Positions 28,061 to 36,798 of a stretch of 64,000 bases of DNA are shown one piece after another. The stretch is from Solirubrobacteraceae bacterium (GTDB lineage: Bacteria > Actinomycetota > Thermoleophilia > Solirubrobacterales > Solirubrobacteraceae): NCBI GenBank assembly GCA_030447505.1, contig JAUJOT010000001.1:1-64000 (forward strand), given 5' to 3'. The translations under genes and the position numbers were made by a program. The notes beneath the pieces are model-generated. The model searched no databases and was not told where the DNA came from. It was given only the letters and a program-made list of their open reading frames with translations. The stretch's first letter is position 1, and every line of letters begins with the position of its first letter.

Positions 28061-29143
28061 GTGGCTGAGACCGTACGCTTTTCAGAAGCGCGCATCCTCG
28101 TCGTGGACGATGAGGCGGCCAACGTGCTCTTGCTCGAGCGGCTGCTCCAGCGGTGGGGATACGACAACGTCGTCTCGACGACCGACTCATCGCAGGTCGT
28201 CTTCCTGCTCGAGCAGGAGCGTCGTGATCTGGTGCTGCTTGATCTGACGATGCCGCACCCGGACGGGTTTGAGGTCATGAGGATGCTCTGCGAGTCGCAC
28301 ACGGGGGGGCGGCGCTGCCCCGTGCTGGTGCTGACCGCGGATGTCTCTGCCGCGACGAAGGAGCGGGCTCTGACGAGCGGCGCCAGCGACTTCGTGACAA
28401 AGCCGTTTGATCGGACCGAGGTGCGGCTGCGCGTGCGGAACCTGCTCAGCACGCACCTGCTGCAGCTCGAGCTCGAGCGCAATAACGCGCTGCTGGAGCA
28501 GCGCGTGCGAGGGCGCACGCGCGACCTCGAGGACGCCAGGCGAGAGACCCTCGAGCGGCTCGCGCTCGTGGGCGAGTACCGCGACGACGAGACGCACGAG
28601 CACGCGCAGCGCGTGGGGCGGATGGCGGCGCTGCTCGCGGCGCAGCTCGCGCTGCCGCAGGAGGACGTACAACTGATCCGGCGCGCGGCGCCGCTGCACG
28701 ACATCGGCAAGCTCGGCGTCTCCGACGCGATCCTGCTCAAGCCGGGAAGGCTCACCTCCGACGAGTTCGAGGTGATGAAGCGCCACACCGTGATCGGCGG
28801 CCGGATCCTCGCGAGGTCCGTGTCGGCCGTGCTACAGGCCGGTGAGGTCATCGCCCGCATGCATCACGAGCGCTGGGACGGCGACGGCTATCCGGACGGC
28901 CTCGCCGGAGAGGCGATCCCGCTCCCAGGCAGGCTGGTCGCGGTTGCCGACGTGTTCGACGCGCTGACCCACAAGCGACCGTACAAGTCCGCTTGGACCG
29001 CCGAGCGTGCTGCGGCGGAGATTCATCGAGTCGCCGGCACGCAGTTGGATCCAGGGGTCGTACAGGCCTTCGACCGCCTCGATCCAGCCACCCTGCTGGC
29101 GCCGATCGAGAGCGCCGACGTCGGCGTCGGCGGCGCTTGGTGA
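28061..29143 (+). CDS. response regulator with HD-GYP output
   Basis: A 360-residue protein from GTG 28061; a GTG at 27959 would add 34 residues of atypical composition. The receiver domain keeps the acidic pair (VVDDE), the phosphorylation site Asp61 (LVLLDLTMP) and the lysine of VTKPF. The HD-GYP domain has APLHDIGKL and MHHERWDGDGYPDG. It should hydrolyse c-di-GMP under control of a histidine kinase. The obvious partner is the hybrid kinase encoded convergently at 29224-31305. The 255 nt upstream is A/T-richer than its surroundings and probably holds the promoter. Confidence 0.88.
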   Translation: MAETVRFSEARILVVDDEAANVLLLERLLQRWGYDNVVSTTDSSQVVFLLEQERRDLVLLDLTMPHPDGFEVMRMLCESHTGGRRCPVLVLTADVSAATKERALTSGASDFVTKPFDRTEVRLRVRNLLSTHLLQLELERNNALLEQRVRGRTRDLEDARRETLERLALVGEYRDDETHEHAQRVGRMAALLAAQLALPQEDVQLIRRAAPLHDIGKLGVSDAILLKPGRLTSDEFEVMKRHTVIGGRILARSVSAVLQAGEVIARMHHERWDGDGYPDGLAGEAIPLPGRLVAVADVFDALTHKRPYKSAWTAERAAAEIHRVAGTQLDPGVVQAFDRLDPATLLAPIESADVGVGGAW

Positions 29144-29223
29144 AGACGCGCCTGCGGGCGCGCGTCTTGTTTCCTCGAGTGCCGCTCGGTCGCGATGTCG
29201 TTGCCGACCGTGCTCGTGCTCGC

Positions 29224-31305
29224 TCAGCACGGCGGGTCTTCTGGCGAGAGGGATTCGGCGACGAGTGCGACGAACTGTCGTATGTCCAAGGGCTTGGTGA
29301 GGTACGCAGCTGCCCCGGAGGCGAGCAGCAGCTCCTGCTGGCGTTCTGTCGCATCGGCGCTGACGACGATGACCGGAATATCGCGTAGCTTCGGTTCGGC
29401 CTTGAGCCGCAGCAGGACCTCGCGTCCCGCCATATCCGGTAGGTGCAGGTCGAGCAGCACGAGGTCGGGGTGGTGCTCGCGCGCAAGCTCCAGTCCCAGC
29501 TTGCCCTGCATCGCCGGCAGGAGCCGCACCTCCGCGAAGCGGTCCAGCGCGCTCTCGACGAGGTTCAGATTGGCCAGGTTGTCTTCGATGTACAGAAGCG
29601 TGCGGCCGGTCAGCTCGGGGCGCCGTGGCGCCTGGCCCTCGCCGCGCTCGCTGGCCTCGCGTCGATCGGTGCGTGGCAGCTCGATCGACATCGTCGTGCC
29701 GTGCCCGGGCTTGCTGCTGGCCTCGAGCGTTCCGTGCATCGCCTCGACCAGTCGTTTGCAGAGCGCAAGTCCGAGTCCTGTCCCCTCGATGCTGCCGGCT
29801 TCGGCGCCGAGGCGCTCGAATGGCTTGAACAGGCGCTCTCTGTACTGAGGGCTGATCCCGGGACCGGTGTCGGTGACGAGAATCGCGACACGCTGGTCAG
29901 ATCTCGGCTGCAAGGACACGCGGACGTGCCCGCGCTCACGGTTGTACTTGATGGCATTGGAGAGCAGGTTGAGCAGCGCCTGCTTGAGGCGCTGGCGATC
30001 GGCGAGCACCCAGGCGGATTCGCCCTCACCTGGATCCGTCTCTATCCGGATCGCGCGCCGGCGGGCGAGCGGGGCAACGAGGGCGATCGACTCCTCGATC
30101 AGCTCGAGGGCCGCGACCGGCTCAAGCGAGAAACGCAGCTCACCGGCCTCGATGCGCGCGATGTCGAGGACCTCGTCGATCAATCCCAGCAGGTGACGCC
30201 CGGCCTTGAGGATCTGCGCGACGTCCTCACCCTGCCTTTCCTTCAGGTCGTCGAGCTCGAGCAGCTGAGCGAAGCCGAGGATCGCGTTCAGCGGGGTGCG
30301 TAGCTCATGGCTCATGCGGGACAGAAACTCGCTCTTGGCCTGGTTGGCGCGCATCGCTTCCGCCGTCGCGTCGCTCAGCCGGCGCACGGCGCGAGTGCGC
30401 TGCACGAAGCTGCCGACCTGTGCGCCGACGGCACGCAGAAGATCTGCCAGCTCGGCGTCGGGTTCTCGTGTACCGGCGCTGAAGAGCTCGAGCACGCCGA
30501 AGATCTGCTCACCGCTCCAGACCGGCAGCGCGATCGCGCCGCGTACCTGCTCGCCGGCGACCACGTCCGAGCGTGGGAACTCAGGCACGCCGCAGACGTC
30601 CTCGATCCAGGCCGGCTCGCCGCTGCGCCAGACGCGGCCCGGCAGCCCCTCCCCCGCAGCGAACCGGTCAACGATCGCTGCTTCCGGCGGGACAGCCGAG
30701 GAGGGAAGCTCCGGCATACGCCAGCACGAGGACAACTCGAGCGCGTCGCCCGCGTCGTTGACCAGCCACAGGCCGCCCATCTGCCAGCCCATCCCGCGGC
30801 AAAGCTCCTCGAGCAGCCGCGGGGCGACCTCGTCGAACGGGCTCTCGGCGGCCAGCACCCCCGTCAGCGACAGCAATGTCGTGCGGTACTGCTCGACCCG
30901 CCGGCGTGCGCCGATCTCGCGTGCGATCACGGACGCCCCCATCGTCGCTCCGTCGGGGGCGCGGATCGGCGAGACGGTCAGCGACACATCGATCCGGCGC
31001 CCGTCCGCGCCAACACGCTGTGTCTCGTAATGATCGACTCGCTCGCCCCGAAGCACGCGGCGCAGGATCCGCGTGGTCTCGCCGGGGCGATCGGGCGGCT
31101 CGATGATGCTCACGTGCTGCCCGATCGCCTCTTCGGCCGCGTACCCGTAAAGCCGCTCCGCAGCCGGATTCCAGCTGGTGATCTTCCCGTCAGGGCCCTT
31201 GGCGATGATCGCATCGTCCGAGGAGTCGACGATCGCGGCCAAGCGAAGCGCCAGCGCGACCGCATCGGACTCTGCATTCCGGTCGGGGTCGGCGACGCTA
31301 CGCAT
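29224..31305 (-). CDS. hybrid sensor histidine kinase (PAS-GAF-HisKA-HATPase-REC)
   Basis: A 693-residue cytosolic kinase. A PAS domain opens the protein (AIVDSSDDAIIAKGPDGKITSWNPAAERLYGY), then a GAF domain (about 150-310). The dimerisation helix follows with the phosphorylated histidine in SRMSHELRTPLNAILGF, then HATPase with the N box NLLSNAIKYN and G boxes DTGPGIS and GTGLGLALC. A C-terminal receiver has LVLLDLHLPDM. No transmembrane segment is seen, so it senses an internal signal. ATG 31305 is chosen; a TTG two codons earlier is less likely. It is convergent with the HD-GYP response regulator and probably phosphorylates it. Confidence 0.92.
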   Translation of the reverse strand: MRSVADPDRNAESDAVALALRLAAIVDSSDDAIIAKGPDGKITSWNPAAERLYGYAAEEAIGQHVSIIEPPDRPGETTRILRRVLRGERVDHYETQRVGADGRRIDVSLTVSPIRAPDGATMGASVIAREIGARRRVEQYRTTLLSLTGVLAAESPFDEVAPRLLEELCRGMGWQMGGLWLVNDAGDALELSSCWRMPELPSSAVPPEAAIVDRFAAGEGLPGRVWRSGEPAWIEDVCGVPEFPRSDVVAGEQVRGAIALPVWSGEQIFGVLELFSAGTREPDAELADLLRAVGAQVGSFVQRTRAVRRLSDATAEAMRANQAKSEFLSRMSHELRTPLNAILGFAQLLELDDLKERQGEDVAQILKAGRHLLGLIDEVLDIARIEAGELRFSLEPVAALELIEESIALVAPLARRRAIRIETDPGEGESAWVLADRQRLKQALLNLLSNAIKYNRERGHVRVSLQPRSDQRVAILVTDTGPGISPQYRERLFKPFERLGAEAGSIEGTGLGLALCKRLVEAMHGTLEASSKPGHGTTMSIELPRTDRREASERGEGQAPRRPELTGRTLLYIEDNLANLNLVESALDRFAEVRLLPAMQGKLGLELAREHHPDLVLLDLHLPDMAGREVLLRLKAEPKLRDIPVIVVSADATERQQELLLASGAAAYLTKPLDIRQFVALVAESLSPEDPPC

Positions 31306-31412
31306 GGTCAAGCCTGTTCAACGGACACAAATATCGACCGGCTTCGCATATTCCGGTGCGAACTGTGACCGCATCCGTCGTCGTGGGCGAAAATACTCGT
31401 AGCTGCGCGAGG

Positions 31413-31655
31413 TCAGCCGGAGAACTCGTGCAAAATTGCGTCGGGGGCGCGCAAGAGCTCGGGCAGGTCGTGCCCATCACGCCGGTACTCCGCGACTCGC
31501 GCACTGAACGAGAGGCGGGCCGTGCGAGCTTCCCTGCCGCTGAAGGTCTCCTCCCCAAAGCTCTCGACGCTGCCGAACGGCGCCACGGACTGGGCCTCGA
31601 TCAGCTGTTGGCGCTGGCGGTCGAGGAGCTCGGCGGCCGCCTTGGGCGCGATCGC
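31413..31655 (-). other. possible short coding remnant in a 459-nt gap
   Basis: One minus-strand frame, open for 80 codons, reads ELLDRQRQQLIEAQSV, SVESFGEETFSGREAR and ends in APDAILHEFSG. Codon third positions are mostly G or C, but the only good start (GTG 31586) would leave 57 residues. It may be the tail of a decayed gene. The remaining gap to 31305 is A/T-richer and likely holds the kinase promoter. Confidence 0.25.
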
Positions 31656-31764
31656 CTACGTCCGCACGGGCTCGACGACCGAGCACCTCGCCGCGACTCT
31701 GCAGCGCGCGATCGACGCGCGCGCACGCCTCGCGCAGGTCGAGTACAGCTGAGCGAGGACGCGA

Positions 31765-32211
31765 TCAGCCGCTTTTGGCGATCACCGAGATCGAGCCGTT
31801 GCGCTCGAGCACGGCGTACTTGATCTGATCGATCCGCTCGACACCCTGCGAGGATCGCGCTTGCTCGAGGACGTCGTCGAGACTGACGCGCAGCTTCTGC
31901 AGGCGCTCGTCGTTGGGGCGGCCGTCCTCGACGATGACGACGGAGCCGCCCTCGAGCAGCCGGTCGAAGCGATCGGACTTGACCGCCAGAAGATCGGCTG
32001 TGCGTTCGATCCCGATCAGCGTCATGATCACGAGCAGCGCGTTCGTGACCGAGAAGTCGTCGCCGAGCAGTCCCTGCTGCGTCGCCTCGGCGACGACGAG
32101 CAACAAGACGAAGTCGAACACGGTGATCTGGGCCAGCGTCCGCTTGCCGCTCAGGCGCAGGATCACGAGCAGCTCGAGGTAGATCGCTGTTGCTCTGAGG
32201 ACGGCGTCCAT
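31765..32211 (-). CDS. DUF421 (YetF-like) membrane protein
   Basis: A 148-residue protein. Two or three N-terminal helices with LRLSGKRTLAQITVFDFVLLLVVAEATQQGLLG are followed by a soluble domain with SVVIVEDGRPNDERLQKLRVSLDDVLEQAR, the pattern of DUF421 proteins. Bacillus relatives are spore membrane proteins; the biochemical role is not established. It starts with ATG 32211, 8 nt after the stop of a gene now cut by an insertion sequence. Expression may therefore depend on read-through from the element. Confidence 0.85.
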   Translation of the reverse strand: MDAVLRATAIYLELLVILRLSGKRTLAQITVFDFVLLLVVAEATQQGLLGDDFSVTNALLVIMTLIGIERTADLLAVKSDRFDRLLEGGSVVIVEDGRPNDERLQKLRVSLDDVLEQARSSQGVERIDQIKYAVLERNGSISVIAKSG

Positions 32212-32219
32212 CGATCGGG

Positions 32220-32587
32220 TCAGGGGTAGACGAACTGCGTGTAGGAGAGGCGACGGCCGTCGGGCCCCCAGACGATCGCCTTCTGGGCACCGGACTCTCT
32301 GAACGTCGTGAAGAACTTGACCTCGGTCGGCGGCTGCAGGTCGAACGTGTAGACGATCCGGTCGGGCAGGACGGTCTGGCCCTCCGGCTCGGGCTGGATG
32401 TCGTCGATCGTCATGTCGTGCAGGTATCCGAGTGAGATCGCGATGTTCGTGTTGCCCTCGCCGCCGCCCGGCTTGATCGACAGCTCGGTCGCCGTGCCAA
32501 ATCGCGTGAAGCGCTCGTACTCAACCTGCAGCGGCCCGTCCGAGGTTCGTGCGTCGCTCAACGGGCCGGTTCCGAAGACCCCGAGCA
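32220..32587 (-). pseudogene. 3' part of an IS-interrupted membrane-anchored protein gene
   Basis: The frame (LLGVFGTGPLSDARTSDGPL, then VEYERFTRFGTATELSIKPG, ending SYTQFVYP) is the C-terminal two thirds of a protein whose N terminus lies beyond the insertion sequence at 34077-34261. Removing the element and one 8-bp duplicate restores a single frame of 186 residues with a membrane helix (FAIVWALILIAALLGVFG) and an extracytoplasmic beta-rich domain. A TTG at 32561 could still start a 113-residue fragment. It was the upstream partner of the DUF421 gene. Confidence 0.8.
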
Positions 32588-32595
32588 GCGCCGCG
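32588..32595 (+). repeat. 8-bp target-site duplication (left copy)
   Basis: GCGCCGCG directly abuts the left inverted repeat of the insertion sequence and recurs at 34069-34076. Confidence 0.85.
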
Positions 32596-34068
32596 GAGGA
32601 TGTCCCGCTCGTCGTGGAACTTCTCGACGACGGTCCAGTGGGTGGTGGTCAGGCGGTGACGAGCGTAGCGGCCTCCTCGGCGGTCGGTGAAGGAACGTTG
32701 GCGGTCAGGTCGCGCTCGACGGCGACGGCGAGCTTGGCGAGATCGCGGTAGCCGATCACACGGCGAAACTGCTGCTCGGCTTCGAGCATGCCCGCGGCCG
32801 TCCAGCGCAGCGCCATGTCGCCGGACTGCCAGTGCTTGACGTTGCGGCTGGTGCGACGCACGCACTCGATCATCGACTCGCACGGGTTCGTGGACTCGAG
32901 CGTGCGCTTGAGCGCGCCGCGAATCCCGAGCCTGGTCACTGTCAGCGTCTCGGCGATGCCCTCACGCAGCGACGCCGCGGCACCCGGGTGTGAGCGCGCG
33001 AGCTCGTTCGGCGAGCGCCTGCAGCCGCTCGAGCGCTGCAGCGTGATCGTCAAGCTTCCACGCCGCCCGCAGCCGGCGCTTGACGGGCGGACGATCGCGC
33101 TCGGGCAGGTGATCGAGGACGTTGCGTTCCTTGTGACGGATACAGCGCTGCACCGGCGTGTCGGCGCCGAGCACGTCGCGGACCGCTTTGCGCAGCGCCT
33201 TGGCGCCGTCGAGGACGCAGAGCACGCCCTGACCGACATTCAGACCGCGGTCGACGAGGTCTGCGAGCAGCGCGGTCGCGACGGCGGCGTTCTCGGTTGA
33301 TCCTTCCCACAGGCCGAGCGGGATCTTCACGCCCTGCGTCGTGACACCGAGCGCGACGACGTTGCAGCGGCCCTTCAGATCGATGCCGTCAAGCATCAGC
33401 ACCGCGAGGCGGATGTCGTCGAGGCGACGCGCCATCAGCTCGCCCAGGCGCTCGCTCGTGCGCGCCACGAACGCCCGCGAGACCGCGGACTTCGATGTCG
33501 ACCGCGACGCCTGCTCCGACCTCCTCGCCGACGGGCTCCTGCGTGCGCGCGTAGCGGCGCGTGCTCACGCCGGCGAGCATCCGCTCGAGCACGACAGCTG
33601 TCAGGGCGTCACGGTCGGCGAAGTGCGCGTACGTCTTCAAGGCCACCTCCTCGCTGTCGTCGGCGCTACGCACGCGCGGCCGTTGAACCGGGACGCGCCG
33701 GCCGCCGAGCGTCACGCTGCCGTCCTCGCGGCCGTGACGCACCGCGCTGCGATCAGGGTCGTGGCGGCCCTTCGGCCCGACGACCTCATCGACCTCTTCT
33801 TCCATCAACTCGGCGAGCACGCCGAGGCCGACGCCGACGCTCAGCGCCAACAGTCCTTCCTTCGCGGCGCCGACGAGCTCGCCGAGCGCTTCCTGCACGC
33901 GCGCGGGCAACACGCCCTCCTGCGCGGTCGCGGCCTGCGCGACCGATACGGTCTTCATGGCGGTTCCTCCTCGATCTTTGGCGGATCACCGCGAACGCTG
34001 CCAACGGCAGCGGACGCGCGGGGAGGGACCGCCGTCCTACGAAGTTCTACGAGCTACGGGACAACCTC
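32596..34068 (-). mobile_element. IS256-family insertion sequence, 1473 bp
   Basis: The ends are imperfect inverted repeats. The left end reads GAGGATGTCCCG and further in GGAACTTC and GACGGTCC. The right end read inward is GAGGTTGTCCCG with AGAACTTC and GGCGGTCC. An 8-bp duplication GCGCCGCG flanks both ends, as expected for IS256/Mutator-type transposition. The single internal gene is a mutator-type transposase on the minus strand, broken by two frameshifts. The intact target duplication suggests fairly recent insertion. Confidence 0.9.
32649..33958 (-). pseudogene. IS256/mutator-type transposase, two frameshifts
   Basis: Read from ATG 33958, the N-terminal part (VALKTYAHFADRDALTAVVLERMLAGVSTRRY) belongs to the Transposase_mut family. 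An extra base near 33514-33520 shifts the frame. The middle part follows (RLAVLMLDGIDLKGRCNVVALGV with a catalytic Asp candidate, then RCIRHKERNVLDHLPE). A second extra base near 33003-33010 shifts again. The C-terminal part has the family hallmark LESTNPCESMIECVRRTSRNVKHW. Both lesions are single-base insertions, so programmed frameshift, decay or sequence error are all open. As read, no complete transposase is made. Confidence 0.85.
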
Positions 34069-34076
34069 GCGCCGCG
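34069..34076 (+). repeat. 8-bp target-site duplication (right copy)
   Basis: GCGCCGCG directly abuts the right inverted repeat and is identical to 32588-32595. Confidence 0.85.
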
Positions 34077-34261
34077 ATCAGGATCAGCGCCCAGACGATC
34101 GCGAAGACGCTCCGCAGCCGCAGCGCCCTGCGCTCGTAGCCGAGATCCTGAGCGATCTCGAGATCGCCGACACGAGCTATCTCCGTCATCGCTCGCTGTT
34201 TCGCGAGGACGTCGTAATCCCTCTGCGCGGAGCCGCTTGCATCCACGCTGACGAGCGGCAT
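34077..34261 (-). pseudogene. 5' part of the IS-interrupted membrane-anchored protein gene
   Basis: It starts at ATG 34261 and reads MPLVSVDASGSAQRDYDVLA, a helical stretch IARVGDLEIAQDLGYERRAL, and the start of a membrane helix RSVFAIVWALILIAA. At that point the insertion sequence begins, within the codons for Ala-Ala. The continuation is at 32220-32587. Translation into the element would end about ten residues later. Confidence 0.8.
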
Positions 34262-34361
34262 GCCCGTCCGATGAGGTCGGCCCCGCGCACGCGCGCGAGT
34301 GAAGCCGCGCCACCAGGGGTAGATCTCCTGCCCGGCGAATCAACAGACGGAGAAGGAGCCG

Positions 34362-34574
34362 ATGGCCTGGCAGGTGACCGAGGTCCAGAAGGCGCTCAAG
34401 GGCGCCGACTACCCGATGACCGGCGAGCAGCTCGCCGAGCTGGCGGAGCGCAACGACGCCGACTCGACGCTGGTCGACAGGCTGCGCGGCATCGACCGCG
34501 AGGTCGACGGGCCCAACGGGGTGATGAAGGAGCTCAAGGGCGAGCTCGGCGGCGGCGACCGCGACGAGTCCTAG
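34362..34574 (+). CDS. DUF2795 small protein
   Basis: A 70-residue acidic protein (WQVTEVQKALKGADYPMTGEQLAELAE) that matches the DUF2795 pattern of a short helical fold with a YP turn. These are common small actinobacterial proteins of unknown role. A purine-rich GGAGAAGGAG sits just before ATG 34362, one of the clearest ribosome binding sites in the window. Confidence 0.75.
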   Translation: MAWQVTEVQKALKGADYPMTGEQLAELAERNDADSTLVDRLRGIDREVDGPNGVMKELKGELGGGDRDES

Positions 34575-34706
34575 TGGGCCCGTCCTAACGGCGGCGCTCG
34601 CAGAGACGCGGCCTGCGAGCTCAGCCCGAGTCGACCGGCCGGTGATGCGCAGATCGCGCCCGAACCAGTGCAGCGCGGCGATGATCATGGTGAGATACAT
34701 TGCGAG

Positions 34707-35332
34707 ATGGCCAATCGGACGGTCCGCAACTTCCCGCTGTTCCCGCTCGATCTCGTGGCACTACCGCACGAGCTCGTGCCGTTGCACATCTTCGAGGAGC
34801 GCTACCAGGTCATGTTCGACGAGCTGCTCGAGAGCGAGGGCGAGTTCGGGATCGTCTGGTCGACGGACTCCGGCCCGAAGCCGATCGGCTGCGCCTGCGC
34901 GATCGAACAGGTGCTCGAGCGGATGGAGGATGGCCGCCTCAACGTGCTGACGCGCGGCACGCGCCGTTTCGGATCGTCGAGCGCCAGGCCGACATGCCCT
35001 ACCCGGCCGCGACCGTCGAGTTCCTCGACGACAAGCTCGAAGACGACGACGACGCTGCCGCCGACGCCGCGCGCGCCGCCTACGCCGAGCTCGTCGTCGA
35101 GGCGACCGACAGCGAGCCCGACCCTGACGAGCTCGCGTCGAAGAGCGCCTACGAGATGGCCGCCACGGTCGACTTCGGCCTCGATGCCAAGCAGGGCCTG
35201 CTCGACCTGCGCTCCGAGAACGCGCGCATGCGGCTCGTGACGCGCCTGTTCAGGGCCGCGGTGAAGCGGCTGGACTTCGTCGAGCGCGCCCAGGCGCGGG
35301 CACGCTCCAACGGCAAGGTCCACTTCGGCTGA
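34707..35332 (+). pseudogene. LON substrate-binding-domain protein, single frameshift
   Basis: The first part (VRNFPLFPLDLVALPHELVPLHIFEERY) is the typical opening of the Lon N-terminal, substrate-binding domain. The sense frame then breaks near 34964, where one C appears to be missing before TTTCGG. In the shifted frame it continues as FRIVERQADMPYPAATVEFLD to the C-terminal ERAQARARSNGKVHFG. If restored, the protein would be about 208 residues, normal for stand-alone LON-domain proteins that lack the protease. The rest is undamaged, so a sequence error is as likely as a mutation. A TACATT box precedes the ATG by 5 nt. Confidence 0.75.
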
Positions 35333-35354
35333 GCGCTGTGCGGGCGGCGGGCGC

Positions 35355-36305
35355 CTACGCCGGCTCGCGCGCGGGCTCGGGCGCCGGCTCGAGCGCGGGC
35401 GGCGGCTCGAGCGGCGCCACGGGCGTCGCGCGCGCCTGCCCCGGCAGCCGGCCCTCGGCGGCGATCCACGAGCCCGCGAGGATCAGGACGAGGCCGAGGA
35501 TCGCGCCAGCGGTGACCGACTCGTCGAGCAGGGTCACGCCGTAGATGACCGCGAAGCCGGGCGCTATGTAGGCGACGAGCGAGGCCCGCCCCGGGCCGAT
35601 CTCCACGATCAGCGTGTAGTAGATCGCGAACGCGATGCCCGTGCCGCCGGCGCCGAGCGCGACCAGCGAGCCGATCGTCTTCGGCTCGAGCGCGTGCGGC
35701 GGCAGCTGAGCCAACGCGGGCGCCAGCAGCACGAGCGTGCCGACGACCATCGTCATCGCCGCGATCCCGACCGCCGGCACGCCGCGCAGGCGGTGCTTGA
35801 GATACAGCGAGCCGACCGCATAGCCGACCGACGCCAGCAGCACCAGCAGGCCGCCGACGAGCGCCGCCGAGTCGCCGCTCAGGTCGACCCCGAAGAGCAG
35901 CACGACGCCGATGATCCCCATCACGACGCCGGCGATCGCGATCCCGTGCGGACGCTCGTCGTCGTCGTAGCGCACGGCGATCAGCGCGGTGAAGATCGGC
36001 GCCGCCGAGACGAGGATCCCCGTCAGCGACGACGCGATGTACTGCTCGCCGTAGGTGATGAGCACGAACGGGATCGTGACCTGGACGAGCGCCATGAAGA
36101 CGATCGGTCCGCCCCACCCGCGCATCGCGCCGAGGACTCCGGCCTTCCAGGCGATCGGCACGAGCACGAGCGCGCCGAGCGCGACCCGCGTGAAGACGAC
36201 GAAGATCGGCGCTACGTCGTCCTCGAGCGCGACCTTGATGAACAGATACGAGGCGCCCCAGAGCGCGGCGAGGAGCGCCATGAGCAGCCAGGCGCGACGG
36301 TTCAT
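35355..36305 (-). CDS. EamA/DMT-family transporter
   Basis: A 316-residue membrane protein with ten hydrophobic helices in two EamA repeats. The first repeat opens with LLMALLAALWGASYLFIKVAL and contains TGILVSAAPIFTALIA. The second has GTGIAFAIYYTLIVEIGPG and VTLLDESVTAGAILGLVLILAG. Members export amino acids or other metabolites; specificity is not predictable. The tail is rich in Pro-Ala-Glu repeats (EPAPEPAREPA). A TAGCCT box lies 9 nt before ATG 36305. Confidence 0.9.
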   Translation of the reverse strand: MNRRAWLLMALLAALWGASYLFIKVALEDDVAPIFVVFTRVALGALVLVPIAWKAGVLGAMRGWGGPIVFMALVQVTIPFVLITYGEQYIASSLTGILVSAAPIFTALIAVRYDDDERPHGIAIAGVVMGIIGVVLLFGVDLSGDSAALVGGLLVLLASVGYAVGSLYLKHRLRGVPAVGIAAMTMVVGTLVLLAPALAQLPPHALEPKTIGSLVALGAGGTGIAFAIYYTLIVEIGPGRASLVAYIAPGFAVIYGVTLLDESVTAGAILGLVLILAGSWIAAEGRLPGQARATPVAPLEPPPALEPAPEPAREPA

Positions 36306-36314
36306 GGTGCGTTG

Positions 36315-36320
36315 AGGCTA
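36315..36320 (-). promoter_or_regulatory. -10 hexamer TAGCCT, leaderless layout
   Basis: It ends 9 nt before the transporter ATG at 36305, with no ribosome binding site. Confidence 0.45.
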
Positions 36321-36381
36321 GCCACCGGACGTCATCGCGGACGACGTGGCAGCGTCCGGCGACCGCGTGGCGCGTCTCGCC

Positions 36382-36798
36382 TCAACGCTCGAGCCCACAG
36401 GTATCGATCGCCACGCGCCGCACGAAGCGCGACAGGCGCGGCAGGATCGGCGGGCGCTGCGCGGTGTCGGGGTAGCGCAGCGTCCCCTTCTCGGTCGTCA
36501 CCGCGAAGCTGAAGATCTGCGCGGGCGGCGCCTCGGGCACATCGACGAGCCCATCCTGCAGATCGATCAGGTCGCGCCGGATGTCGCGCGCCTCGATGAT
36601 CTGCGCGCTCGTGAGGTTCTTCACGGGACCGTCGTTGCAGCGCGCGGTCTGGTCGGAGACGAGCAGCTCGAGCTCTGCGCCGGGGACCGTTCCGTCGCGC
36701 TTGACGACGAACAGGTCCGGCGGCGCGGTGCCACATCCGACGACGCCGGCGGCGAACAGCGCGAGCACCGACGCGCTTGCGCCGCGCGCCGCGCTCAC
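36382..36798 (-). CDS. small lipoprotein of unknown function
   Basis: A 138-residue protein whose GTG start at 36798 overlaps the gamma-glutamyltransferase stop. The N terminus is a lipoprotein signal (SVLALFAAGVVGC, Cys22). The mature part (LFVVKRDGTVPGAELELLVS, CNDGPVKNLTSAQIIEARDI) contains two further cysteines that could pair. No family is recognised. The four-base overlap makes it translationally coupled to the transferase, so it may act at the cell surface with it. Confidence 0.75.
   Translation of the reverse strand: MSAARGASASVLALFAAGVVGCGTAPPDLFVVKRDGTVPGAELELLVSDQTARCNDGPVKNLTSAQIIEARDIRRDLIDLQDGLVDVPEAPPAQIFSFAVTTEKGTLRYPDTAQRPPILPRLSRFVRRVAIDTCGLER

Noticed and set aside
31356-31823. 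155-codon plus-strand frame in the gap before the hybrid kinase
   Set aside because: Composition is Arg/Asp-rich as in shadow frames, it overlaps the DUF421 gene, and the minus-strand reading of the same DNA looks more gene-like.
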